Source: Clostridium sp. CAG:221 (GTDB taxonomy: Bacteria; Bacillota; Clostridia; Clostridiales; Clostridiaceae). From it: a stretch of 38,729 nt of DNA. How positions within the stretch are numbered: the first letter of the stretch is position 1; the number at the start of each line of letters is the position of its first letter. The position numbers were made by a program, and so were the translations under genes. The notes beneath the pieces are model-generated. The model did no database searches, was not told where the DNA came from, and saw nothing but the letters and a program-made list of their open reading frames with translations. Shown here in pieces: positions 8,334 to 16,195 of this stretch. The DNA is taken from positions 1-38,729 of the forward strand of contig FR883411.1 of the NCBI GenBank assembly GCA_000435835.1, given 5' to 3'.

Positions 8334-9096
8334 GGTGCTGGCAATTATATTATTTGCCTTAATGGGCATTATTGGTGAAGAGAGAGGGATGATGAGCTTT
8401 TTCACCTTAATATGCAACGTAGCAGTCTTTATTATGGCTACATATATGATGGCTAAAGGAAAGTCTCCTATGATGGTGGTGTTTATATGCTGCTGTATTT
8501 TATGTGCCATTACTTTGTTTTATCAAAATGGTATAAATAAAAAGACTTGGGCAGCATTTTTAGCTGTACAAATTGTAGTAATACTCATGTCTGCATCAGC
8601 ATGGGTAGTAGGGAATAAATCAATTATTGGTGGTTATAATGATATAAGTATTTTTGAAGATGATGCCATGTTCTTAGATGAAAATATAGATGTAGATATG
8701 GAGCATGTGGAAATTGCTATAATAATAATGGGACTTTTAGGTTCAATTATGGATACGGCCATTGCAATTGCTACAGCAGTATATGAAGTATATAGGCATA
8801 ATGAGGATTTGACAGAAAAGGGATTATTTAAATCAGGCATAATAATGGGAAAGGATATTCTAGGAACCACCTCTAATACCCTTGTACTAGCAGGAATAGG
8901 AGAATCTATCTTACTTTTTAATAGATATAAACGGTTTAATTATTCATTTTTAGATATGATAAATTCAGAAGCATTTTTTCAGGAATTCGTCTTTATCATT
9001 TTTGGAGCAATAGGATGTGTATTGATTATTCCCATAACAGCATTTTTAATATGTAAAATATTAAAGAAGGAAAAGAAGATAAAATTATCAGTATAA
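8326..9096 (+). CDS. YibE/F family membrane protein (second of pair)
   Basis: This 256-residue multi-pass membrane protein is paralogous to the one before it. It repeats the core GLLGSIMDTAIAIATAVYEV block and the GTTSNTLVLAGIGESILLF block but lacks the long N-terminal extracytoplasmic part. GAAAGGAG lies just before the overlapping ATG at 8326. In Firmicutes, YibE/F genes often occur as such adjacent unequal pairs. The substrate is unknown. Confidence 0.85.
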   Translation: MIKVLAIILFALMGIIGEERGMMSFFTLICNVAVFIMATYMMAKGKSPMMVVFICCCILCAITLFYQNGINKKTWAAFLAVQIVVILMSASAWVVGNKSIIGGYNDISIFEDDAMFLDENIDVDMEHVEIAIIIMGLLGSIMDTAIAIATAVYEVYRHNEDLTEKGLFKSGIIMGKDILGTTSNTLVLAGIGESILLFNRYKRFNYSFLDMINSEAFFQEFVFIIFGAIGCVLIIPITAFLICKILKKEKKIKLSV

Positions 9097-9109
9097 TAAA
9101 TTATAATTG

Positions 9110-9143
9110 TAAGAGCTATATTAAGTGGCTCTTAATTTTTTTT
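9110..9143 (+). terminator. Rho-independent terminator of the YibE/F pair
   Basis: TAAGAGC (9110-9116) pairs with GCTCTTA (9128-9134), followed by AATTTTTTTT. Confidence 0.85.
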
Positions 9144-9185
9144 ATATTATTACGAAAGTATTAATATAAAAATATATGAAAGAAG

Positions 9186-10274
9186 ATGATAAAGGTGAAG
9201 AAATTATTAAAGATAATCATAGTAGCAGTAGTATTAGGTGGATTAGGTGGATTAGGTTATGCAATATATGATCTAGTAAGACCCAGGGAGACATATGAAA
9301 TAAAACTTTGGGATAATATTTATAATGGAGATAGCATAGCATTATTTTATGAAGAGGAAAATGATTTAAGAATAGAAATGTTAAGAGGTATTTATAATCT
9401 TGATAAAATAGCAAAAGAAGATGATGAAATAAAATATATATTAAAGATAGTAGAAGCTGCAGGTGAGGTAGTAACCTTAGGCGATGTTAATGACACAAAA
9501 GCTCTTAATGGATATGATATTATTAGGCTAATTGGAGAAAAAAAGACAGTATCAGCAAAGGATATGTCTATAATTATCAGAGATTTTATTACTTCTGTAG
9601 GGTATAATGCAAGAATTGGTGAGATTAGATGTAGTAAAAAAGATGAAGATAAATATGATAGATATTATATTGTTGAATACTATAGTGATAAGTATAATAA
9701 ATGGATTGCCATAGATATTGTAGATGGTGGATATTTTACTTTTGAAAACACTCCATGTAGTGGTGTTGAATTAGTTGAAAGAAAAAAATCAGAACTAAGA
9801 TATATAGGTAATATGTCAGAAGAAGAATATTTTAGCAATAAGAAAAATTTATTTAAATCCTATACTATTATGATAGATAATACAGTAGATAGAATTAAAA
9901 GTAACAGTGTTATTACATACATTACATCAAAAGAAGAAATAGCTCTTACATATGCCAATGAATCATTAATGCCAACAATATACACTGAAAATACAGCATT
10001 ATTTACAAAATCACCAGAGGTAGAGTTGGTAGCAGAAGATGATAAAGCTTATATAATATTGATGAAAAGTGAAGAAGAAGGTGTAGAAAGATTTGTGGTA
10101 GGAGGATTTAAGGATGGTAGCATAATCAGTGAATATTATGTAGGAAGAAATGATGGATCTTTTGAAAAAGTAAATGAATATTTTGAAGTAGAACTTATTA
10201 AAGGTGAAAATATGATAAGTATTTCATGTGATGGAATTAGTGAAGATGCTAGAATTGAAATTATTTATAATTAG
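9186..10274 (+). CDS. Membrane-anchored, transglutaminase-like protein (degenerate)
   Basis: This 362-residue protein has one N-terminal membrane segment (about residues 8-28) with the rest probably outside the cell. Residues about 119-176 follow the pattern of a transglutaminase-like core: a helix (SAKDMSIIIRDFITSVGYNARIG) where the family has its catalytic cysteine before the GxxAR block, then YYIVEYYSDKYNKWIAID where the family has HAWVEVY...W..vD. The cysteine and histidine of the usual triad are not at these places, so it is probably not a working enzyme. The C-terminal half (about residues 260-362) is beta-rich and unrecognised. The ATG at 9186 has only a weak ribosome site (GAAAG), and GTG 9195 is an alternative. 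The gene is transcribed alone. Confidence 0.6.
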   Translation: MIKVKKLLKIIIVAVVLGGLGGLGYAIYDLVRPRETYEIKLWDNIYNGDSIALFYEEENDLRIEMLRGIYNLDKIAKEDDEIKYILKIVEAAGEVVTLGDVNDTKALNGYDIIRLIGEKKTVSAKDMSIIIRDFITSVGYNARIGEIRCSKKDEDKYDRYYIVEYYSDKYNKWIAIDIVDGGYFTFENTPCSGVELVERKKSELRYIGNMSEEEYFSNKKNLFKSYTIMIDNTVDRIKSNSVITYITSKEEIALTYANESLMPTIYTENTALFTKSPEVELVAEDDKAYIILMKSEEEGVERFVVGGFKDGSIISEYYVGRNDGSFEKVNEYFEVELIKGENMISISCDGISEDARIEIIYN

Positions 10275-10440
10275 TATGTAAATTGTAAAAAATCATAAAT
10301 TTTATAAAAAAGTAGAATTAAATTTTATCATAATTTATATTATAGTAATAGCAGTGAAAATTAGGCAGTAAAGTTGTAAATCATAGAACTTTTATAGGTT
10401 GGATAAAGGTATAAAAGTAGTATATGGGGAGGGGTTTTAT

Positions 10441-11541
10441 ATGGATAACAAAATAAAGAAAATAGCGTTACTAACAGGTGGAGGAGATTGTCCAGGTTTA
10501 AATGCAGTAATACGTGCTATAACAAGAGCTGCTATTTTGAATTATGGAATTGAGGTCATAGGTTATAAGTTTGGTTATAAGGGATTATATCATAATAACT
10601 TTATTCCATTGACCATGGAAACTGTAACTGGAATACTTCACAGAGGTGGAACTATTCTTTATAGTTCAAATAAAGATAATTTATTTGATTATACAGTAGA
10701 AAGAAATGGCGTTATTAGTAAGGAAGATGTATCAGATGTAGCTATAGAAAATATGAAAAAAGAAGGAGTAGATGTACTAGTAGTCATCGGAGGAGATGGA
10801 ACTTTGACATCAGCAAGGGATTTTGCTAGAAAAGGTGTTAATGTAATAGGAGTTCCTAAGACCATTGATAATGACTTAGCATCAACAGATGTTACTTTTG
10901 GATTTAATACAGCAATAGATGTAGTTACAGAGGCATTAGACAGGCTTCATACCACAGCGGAATCACATCACAGAATAATGCTATGTGAGGTAATGGGAAG
11001 GAATGCAGGATGGATTGCATTGGAATCAGGTATAGCAGGTTCAGCAGATGTTATATTAATTCCTGAAATACCATATGACATAAATAAAATAATAGCTAAG
11101 GTTAAGGAAAGAGAAAGCTGTGGCAAGAATTTTACTATTATAGTAGTGGCAGAAGGTGCAAAGCCTAAGGATGGAGATGTGGTGGTATCAAAGATTGTTG
11201 AGGATAGTCCAGATCCAATTAGGCTTGGTGGTATTGGTAATAAGTTAGCAGGCGATATTGAAAGTCTAATGAAAGATAAAGAAGTACGATGCACTGTTCT
11301 TGGTCATATTCAAAGAGGAGGAAATACTTGTACTTATGACAGAATATTATCTACAAGATATGGAGTTGCTGCTGTTGAAATGATTGTAAATGGTGAATTT
11401 GGTAAGATGGTATGTTTAAAAGGAGATACTATCACCAGCGATACCCTTGAAAATGTAATAGGACAGAAAACTAAAAAAGTAAATCCAGACGGTGAATTAG
11501 TAAAAATGGCAAAAAAAATAGGAATATCCTTTGCGGATTAA
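10441..11541 (+). CDS. pfkA: 6-phosphofructokinase, long-form group
   Basis: This 366-residue enzyme phosphorylates fructose 6-phosphate at C1, the committed step of glycolysis. It has the nucleotide loop LTGGGDCPGLNAVI, the motif IGGDGTLTSA and the catalytic PKTIDNDLAST with Asp143. The residue after GGD is Gly120, which favours ATP over pyrophosphate, while Lys140 in PKTIDND is the residue found in the pyrophosphate-dependent and related long-form group rather than the Gly of the E. coli-type enzyme. Together with the greater length (366 against about 320), this places it in the mixed-substrate (group III) family. The start is ATG 10441, six bases after GGGGAGGGG; a longer in-frame extension to 10399 has no ribosome site. 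A strong terminator follows. Confidence 0.93.
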   Translation: MDNKIKKIALLTGGGDCPGLNAVIRAITRAAILNYGIEVIGYKFGYKGLYHNNFIPLTMETVTGILHRGGTILYSSNKDNLFDYTVERNGVISKEDVSDVAIENMKKEGVDVLVVIGGDGTLTSARDFARKGVNVIGVPKTIDNDLASTDVTFGFNTAIDVVTEALDRLHTTAESHHRIMLCEVMGRNAGWIALESGIAGSADVILIPEIPYDINKIIAKVKERESCGKNFTIIVVAEGAKPKDGDVVVSKIVEDSPDPIRLGGIGNKLAGDIESLMKDKEVRCTVLGHIQRGGNTCTYDRILSTRYGVAAVEMIVNGEFGKMVCLKGDTITSDTLENVIGQKTKKVNPDGELVKMAKKIGISFAD

Positions 11542-11560
11542 GATTACTGAAGAAAAGTAG

Positions 11561-11587
11561 ACTGTCTATGAAAATAGGCAGTTTTTT
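11561..11587 (+). terminator. Rho-independent terminator of pfkA
   Basis: ACTGTCTAT (11561-11569) pairs with ATAGGCAGT (11574-11582), with one G-U pair and a GAAA loop. Six Ts follow. Confidence 0.9.
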
Positions 11588-11699
11588 AGCATATTTGCAA
11601 ATGGTTTATATTTTTTAGATATAAAAAAGAATATATAAAAAATTATATAACTATATAAAATAATAAAAATGAAAGTAATGTAAAACCGGAGGGTATTAG

Positions 11700-12479
11700 A
11701 TGAATTGTATCAAGAAGTATTTAGAAACAAGGGAAGGAAGGTATTCGTTTTATTTTGAAGATTTAAGAAGTGGGTATTCTTATGGATATAATGAAAACGT
11801 TTCTATGACTGCAGCAGGATGTATGAAATTACCTATTGCTATTTCACTTATAAAGGCAAAAGAAGATAAAAAAGTTAATTTTATGGACAAGATAAAAGTG
11901 TTAAATGATGAAAAAGTATATGGTACAGGTATAATTCATGAGTTTGATGACAGAGATTATACACTTTTTGAATTGATGGTAATTATGCTTATTCAAAGTG
12001 ATAATACAGCAGCTAATAAGATAATTGATATATTAGGAATGGAACAAATAAATGAAGATATAAAATCAATGGGTTTAAAGAATTCTAAGTTAAATAGGAA
12101 AACTAAGGATGAACGTATGCCGGAAGTGAATATAGAAAATATCACTTCAGCATATGACTTGTGCATGATGTGGAAACATTTATATAATGGTACTTTCTTA
12201 AATAAAGATAATGGTCAAATGCTTATTGATATTTTGCAAAGACAGCAAATTAAGAATAAATTGGCATTATATATCCAAGACGATTTAAAATCAGAGATTT
12301 CCAGTAAGACTGGAGATAAGCCATCTGTTGAAAATGATACAGAGTATATACACAACAAAAAAGGAAATTTCACATTTACAGTTCTTTCAGAAAAAGTGCC
12401 AAATAGCGTTTATGGAACTATAACTTTAGCTAAATGTGGAAAAATGATGTGGGATGAAATAACAAATAATTGGAGTTAA
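11700..12479 (+). CDS. Class A beta-lactamase-like protein lacking the catalytic serine
   Basis: This 259-residue protein has the serine beta-lactamase/DD-peptidase fold signatures but an altered active site. The second motif SDN is intact (S100-D101-N102 in LIQSDNTAANKI), and so is KTG (K203-T204-G205 in SSKTGD). The first motif, normally S-x-x-K in a context such as AASxxKLPI, reads A-A-G40-C41-M42-K43-L-P-I, so the nucleophilic serine is glycine, with a cysteine one position along. The codon is plain GGA. There is no signal peptide or membrane segment, so the protein appears cytoplasmic, unlike real beta-lactamases. It starts six bases after GGAGGG. It may be a binding or regulatory relic; beta-lactam hydrolysis by the usual mechanism is not expected. 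Confidence 0.8.
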   Translation: MNCIKKYLETREGRYSFYFEDLRSGYSYGYNENVSMTAAGCMKLPIAISLIKAKEDKKVNFMDKIKVLNDEKVYGTGIIHEFDDRDYTLFELMVIMLIQSDNTAANKIIDILGMEQINEDIKSMGLKNSKLNRKTKDERMPEVNIENITSAYDLCMMWKHLYNGTFLNKDNGQMLIDILQRQQIKNKLALYIQDDLKSEISSKTGDKPSVENDTEYIHNKKGNFTFTVLSEKVPNSVYGTITLAKCGKMMWDEITNNWS

Positions 12480-12484
12480 TAATA

Positions 12485-12513
12485 TTGACAATATTAAACA
12501 ATAGTGTTATCCT
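12485..12513 (+). promoter_or_regulatory. Promoter P1 of the pyr operon
   Basis: A perfect TTGACA (12485-12490), a 17-base spacer and TATCCT (12508-12513) are present. Transcription would start near 12520, just before the attenuator. Confidence 0.7.
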
Positions 12514-12528
12514 AAGTAAAAATGAGTA

Positions 12529-12559
12529 CCTTTAAAAGAGTCCAGAGAGATTCAAAAGG
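12529..12559 (+). promoter_or_regulatory. PyrR-binding loop (anti-antiterminator) of the pyr attenuator
   Basis: AGTCCAGAGAGATT (12539-12552) matches the PyrR RNA consensus ARUCCNGNGAGGYU at 13 of 14 positions, and the one change turns a U-G pair into U-A. It forms a stem with a CAGAGA hexaloop and is flanked by CCTTT and AAAGG outer arms. The arm AAAAGGAAGC (12554-12563) could instead pair with GCCTTCCTTTT (12593-12603) of the terminator. This is the classic antiterminator switch: PyrR bound with UMP would hold this hairpin and free the terminator. Confidence 0.85.
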
Positions 12560-12590
12560 AAGCGGATTTTGGCAAAATATTAGGATTAAC

Positions 12591-12625
12591 ATGCCTTCCT
12601 TTTGATATAAAGGGAGGCATTTTTT
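12591..12625 (+). terminator. Attenuator terminator of the pyr leader
   Basis: ATGCCTTCCTTT (12591-12602) pairs over 12 positions with AAAGGGAGGCAT (12609-12620), including one G-U pair. The loop has six bases and a six-T run follows. It ends transcription before pyrB when the antiterminator cannot form. Confidence 0.92.
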
Positions 12626-12630
12626 ACATA

Positions 12631-12659
12631 TGAAACTTTCAGATTTAAATTGATATAAT
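12631..12659 (+). promoter_or_regulatory. Possible second pyr promoter P2, downstream of the attenuator
   Basis: A perfect extended -10 element, TGATATAAT (12651-12659), lies 17 bases after a poor -35 TGAAAC (12631-12636). If used, it would give a transcript starting near 12666 that skips the attenuator and keeps the second PyrR-type loop. Confidence 0.4.
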
Positions 12660-12693
12660 CAAAAGGTTTCTAAAATAAAAAATTCTTTTTAAA

Positions 12694-12713
12694 TTTAACC
12701 CAGAGAGGTTAAA
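12694..12713 (+). promoter_or_regulatory. Second PyrR-type RNA loop next to the pyrB ribosome site
   Basis: AACCCAGAGAGGTT (12697-12710) matches the PyrR consensus at 13 of 14 positions. It folds as TTTAACC-CAGAGA-GGTTAAA, a seven-pair stem with the required hexaloop. The stem ends directly before AAAGGAG (12714-12720), and no terminator follows, so bound PyrR would be expected to block ribosome loading on pyrB rather than transcription. Confidence 0.75.
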
Positions 12714-12728
12714 AAAGGAGTGAAAAAT

Positions 12729-13655
12729 ATGAAAAGTAGACATTTAATAAATCCTATGGATTTATCTGTAGATGAACTTGATGAAATATTTACATTAGCA
12801 CATCAAATAATAGCAAATCCAAATGAATTTTCAAATTGTTGCAATGGCAAGATATTAGCAACATTATTCTATGAACCAAGTACGCGAACAAGATTTAGTT
12901 TTGAAGCTGCTATGATGAGGTTAGGAGGAAAAATATTAGGTTTTTCTGAGCCAAATTCAAGCTCTGCAGCCAAAGGTGAAACTTTAGCCGATACAATAAA
13001 AATGGTTTCAATTTATTCAGATATTATAGCAATGAGACATCCTAAAGAAGGTTCTGCAAAGGTTGCAAGTATGTATTCAGACGTACCTGTAATAAATGCA
13101 GGAGATGGAGGACATCACCATCCAACACAGACGCTTACAGACCTTTTAACCATTAAGAGTTTGAAGGGAACACTACATAATCATGTCATAGGTATATGTG
13201 GTGACTTAAAGTATGGTAGAACAGTACAGTCATTAATTACAGCAATGTCTAGATATGAAAATATAAAATTTGTCCTTATTTCACCTAAAGAATTAAGGAT
13301 TCCACAGTACATAAGACAGGAAGTGCTAGATAAAAACAATATAGAGTATTGTGAAGTAGAAAAGATTGAAGAGGTTATAGAAAGCCTAGATATCTTATAT
13401 ATGACAAGAATTCAAAAAGAAAGATTCTTCAATGAAGATGAATATTTAAGATTAAAAGATAGTTATATTTTAGATGCACGTAAAATGGATAGAGCTAAAA
13501 AAGATATGATAGTTATGCATCCATTACCAAGGGTAAATGAAATAGATATTGAAGTGGATAAAGACGTAAGAGCAGCTTATTTTAAACAAGCAGAGTTTGG
13601 TATGTATGTAAGAATGGCTTTAATAGCTAAATTACTGGGGGTAGTGGAATGCTAG
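12729..13655 (+). CDS. pyrB: Aspartate carbamoyltransferase catalytic subunit
   Basis: This 308-residue enzyme joins carbamoyl phosphate and aspartate to carbamoyl aspartate, the first committed step of pyrimidine synthesis. All key blocks are present: the carbamoyl-phosphate loop EPSTRTRFSFE (about 50-60), the SSAAKGE loop, HHHPTQTLTDL, GDLKYGRTVQSL and HPLPRVNEI near the C-terminus. The start is ATG 12729, eight bases after AAAGGAG; an in-frame GTG at 12720 lies within the ribosome site and is rejected. The gene overlaps pyrI by seven bases, as expected for a coupled PyrB-PyrI holoenzyme. Confidence 0.97.
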   Translation: MKSRHLINPMDLSVDELDEIFTLAHQIIANPNEFSNCCNGKILATLFYEPSTRTRFSFEAAMMRLGGKILGFSEPNSSSAAKGETLADTIKMVSIYSDIIAMRHPKEGSAKVASMYSDVPVINAGDGGHHHPTQTLTDLLTIKSLKGTLHNHVIGICGDLKYGRTVQSLITAMSRYENIKFVLISPKELRIPQYIRQEVLDKNNIEYCEVEKIEEVIESLDILYMTRIQKERFFNEDEYLRLKDSYILDARKMDRAKKDMIVMHPLPRVNEIDIEVDKDVRAAYFKQAEFGMYVRMALIAKLLGVVEC

Positions 13656-14080
13656 AAATAACAAGTATAAAAAATGGATTTGTTTTAGATCATATAAAAG
13701 CTGGTGTAGGAGTAAAAATATTTAAATACCTTAACTTAGAAAAGGAAGGCAACCAAGTTGCGTTGATAATAAATGCTGACAGTAAGAAAAATGGTAAGAA
13801 GGATATTATAAAAATAGAAAATGTTACTGATGTAGATTTTACTGTATTGGCTTTACTATCACCAGGTATAACCATTAATGAAGTTAAAAATGAACAGATA
13901 ATTAAAAAGATAAAACCTCCATTACCTCAAAAGATTAGTGGAATATTAAAATGCAATAATCCTAGATGTATAACAAGTGATGAAAAATACTTAGAAGATG
14001 TTTTTGATCTTGTAGATGAAAATAAAGGATCATATAAATGTCAATATTGTGATACTATAATTAATCCAAGCGAGGTATAA
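13649..14080 (+). CDS. pyrI: Aspartate carbamoyltransferase regulatory subunit
   Basis: This 143-residue subunit carries the allosteric nucleotide site and a structural zinc. The N-terminal domain (about 1-95) has the usual order, including GFVLDHIKAGVGVKIFKYL. The C-terminal zinc ribbon has four cysteines, in CNNPRC (about 109-114) and CQYC (about 133-136). PyrI lets nucleotides regulate PyrB. It overlaps the pyrB end by seven bases and lies five bases before pyrC. Confidence 0.96.
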   Translation: MLEITSIKNGFVLDHIKAGVGVKIFKYLNLEKEGNQVALIINADSKKNGKKDIIKIENVTDVDFTVLALLSPGITINEVKNEQIIKKIKPPLPQKISGILKCNNPRCITSDEKYLEDVFDLVDENKGSYKCQYCDTIINPSEV

Positions 14081-14085
14081 GGAAT

Positions 14086-15291
14086 ATGAATAACTTACTT
14101 ATAAAAAATGTAAATATAATTGATGCCTTTCAAAATTTTCATGGAGATGTATATATTGAAGATGGAAAGATAAAAGAAATTGGTTTAGAACTGAACAAAG
14201 AAGGTGTAGAAGTATTGAATGGAAATGGACAGGTGTTAATGCCATCATTTATAGATACTCATGCACATTTTAGAGAGCCAGGTCTTACTCATAAAGAAGA
14301 TATAGAAAGTGGATCTAAAGCGGCAGTAAAAGGTGGATATACTGCAGCATGTCTTATGGCTAATACAAGTCCTATTTGCAGCAACTATGATGTCCTTAAT
14401 CATGTAAGAACTAGAGCTGAAGAAGTAGGTCTTATAGATATACATCAATGTGTATCAATAACTGAAAACTTTAAAGGAAGCAGCATAGAGCATTTAAAGA
14501 ATTTTAAGGATGATAAGAAAGTAAAGGCCATATCAGATGATGGAGTAGGGGTTATGGATTCCAGCATAATGATGAAGGCTATGGAAGTGGCAAATGAAAA
14601 TAACTGGGTAGTTATGTCTCATGCCGAAGATAAGACTTTTTCAAAAATTGATATGAGGATAGCAGAAGACTTAATGACTATCAGAGACTTATACTTGGCA
14701 AAGGTAACTGGAGTTCATCTTCATATGGCCCATGTAAGTACTAAAGAAGCGGTACAAGCCATAACAACAGCAAAAGAAGAAGGTACAAATGTAACTTGTG
14801 AAGTTACACCACATCATATTGCTCTTGATGAAAGCATAAGTAATTATAGGGTAAACCCTCCAATAAGGAAGAAAGAAGATGTAAAGAGTATAATAGATGC
14901 CATTAAGAAAGGAATAATTGATTGTATAGGAACTGATCATGCTCCACATACAGAAGAAGATAAGAAAAATGGAGCACCTGGGATGGTAGGTTTAGAAACA
15001 GCATTTTCTATATGCTATACAACCTTAGTAAAGGAAAATGGAATTTCATTAAATAAGTTAAGTGAACTTATGTCTAAGAATCCAGCAGACATATTAGGCA
15101 TGAATAAAGGTTTAATAACTATAGGATATGATGGAGATATGGTTTTACTAGACTTAAATAAAGAAATAGTAATCAATAAGGAAACTTTCGTGTCAAAAGG
15201 TAAGAACACTCCTTTCCATGGAAGAAAATACTTTGGAGAAGTTATGACTACAATAAGAAAAGGTAAGATAGTTTATAAGGCTTTAAGTTAA
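14086..15291 (+). CDS. pyrC: Dihydroorotase
   Basis: This 401-residue amidohydrolase cyclises carbamoyl aspartate to dihydroorotate. It has the metal-binding motif DTHAHFREPGLTHKED (near residue 59), later histidine-containing blocks (VMSHAED and MAHVSTKEA), and GTDHAPHT near residue 284 with the catalytic aspartate. In its length and metal motifs it resembles the Bacillus-type (class I) enzymes more than the shorter E. coli type. GAGGT lies nine bases before the ATG. Confidence 0.95.
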   Translation: MNNLLIKNVNIIDAFQNFHGDVYIEDGKIKEIGLELNKEGVEVLNGNGQVLMPSFIDTHAHFREPGLTHKEDIESGSKAAVKGGYTAACLMANTSPICSNYDVLNHVRTRAEEVGLIDIHQCVSITENFKGSSIEHLKNFKDDKKVKAISDDGVGVMDSSIMMKAMEVANENNWVVMSHAEDKTFSKIDMRIAEDLMTIRDLYLAKVTGVHLHMAHVSTKEAVQAITTAKEEGTNVTCEVTPHHIALDESISNYRVNPPIRKKEDVKSIIDAIKKGIIDCIGTDHAPHTEEDKKNGAPGMVGLETAFSICYTTLVKENGISLNKLSELMSKNPADILGMNKGLITIGYDGDMVLLDLNKEIVINKETFVSKGKNTPFHGRKYFGEVMTTIRKGKIVYKALS

Positions 15292-15304
15292 GGAGAGGAC
15301 AAGA

Positions 15305-16177
15305 ATGGATAAGTTAATAATAGATAAGTTATATGAGAGAGTTGAAGAAAGAGGTGTAGTGTGTCTAGGGTTAGATACTGATGCATCATATATACCACAA
15401 CATATTTTAGAAGGAAAAAGTTTAGATGAGGCAATATTCCAATTTAATAAGGAAATAATAGATGCAACTCTTGATGTAGTTGCATGCTATAAAGTACAGA
15501 TAGCATATTATGAAGCTTTAGGATTAGCAGGACTTATTGCATATAGAAATACTTTGAAGTATTTAAGAGAAAAAGATGCAATAATTATTGCTGATATTAA
15601 GAGAGGCGATATAGCAGCTACTGCATCACAATATGCTAAAGCACACTTTACAGGGGATTTTGAGGCAGATTTTATAACTTTAAGCCCATATATGGGGATG
15701 GATAGCATAGAACCATATATGCCATATATGGAAAGTGGAAAGAAAGGTGTCTTCGTGTTAGTAAGAACATCAAATAAAGGGGCAGAAGATTTTGAAAATC
15801 TAGATATAAAAGATGGTAAGAAGTTATATAATGCAGTGGCTGATAAAATAACAGAAGCTGGACAAACTGTAAAAGGAAAATATGGTTATACAGCAATTGG
15901 TGGAGTAATTGGATGTACTCATGTGGAAGAAGGTAAAGAAATAAGAAGCAGATATAGTGATATGTTCTTCTTAATACCTGGATATGGGGCACAAGGTGGC
16001 ACTGCTGAAGATGTTGCACTTTATTTAAAGAATGGCAATGGTGGAGTTGTAAATTCGTCAAGAGGAATATTATTAGCTTATAAAAAAGAAAATAGAGAAT
16101 TAGAATTTGCAGAATGTGCAAGAAATGAAGCTATTAAGATGAGAGATGCTATAAGAGCGGCTATAAAAGCTATATAG
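15305..16177 (+). CDS. pyrF: Orotidine 5'-phosphate decarboxylase, subfamily 2
   Basis: This 290-residue enzyme converts OMP to UMP, the last step of the de novo pathway. The catalytic core ADIKRGDIAATASQYAKA has the conserved Asp-Lys-Asp arrangement, and the phosphate-binding end has IPGYGAQGGTAEDVA and VNSSRGI. The length is that of the long subfamily 2 rather than the 230-residue E. coli type. It begins 13 bases after pyrC behind AAGGAGAGG. Confidence 0.95.
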   Translation: MDKLIIDKLYERVEERGVVCLGLDTDASYIPQHILEGKSLDEAIFQFNKEIIDATLDVVACYKVQIAYYEALGLAGLIAYRNTLKYLREKDAIIIADIKRGDIAATASQYAKAHFTGDFEADFITLSPYMGMDSIEPYMPYMESGKKGVFVLVRTSNKGAEDFENLDIKDGKKLYNAVADKITEAGQTVKGKYGYTAIGGVIGCTHVEEGKEIRSRYSDMFFLIPGYGAQGGTAEDVALYLKNGNGGVVNSSRGILLAYKKENRELEFAECARNEAIKMRDAIRAAIKAI

Positions 16178-16195
16178 TAGGAGGAATACAATATC

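Noticed and set aside
12720..12728. GTG start for pyrB
   Set aside because: It lies within the ribosome site AAAGGAG; ATG 12729 has the correct spacing.
15672..16121. Minus-strand 149-codon frame opposite pyrF
   Set aside because: His/Leu/Tyr-rich nonsense composition, antisense to a clear gene.
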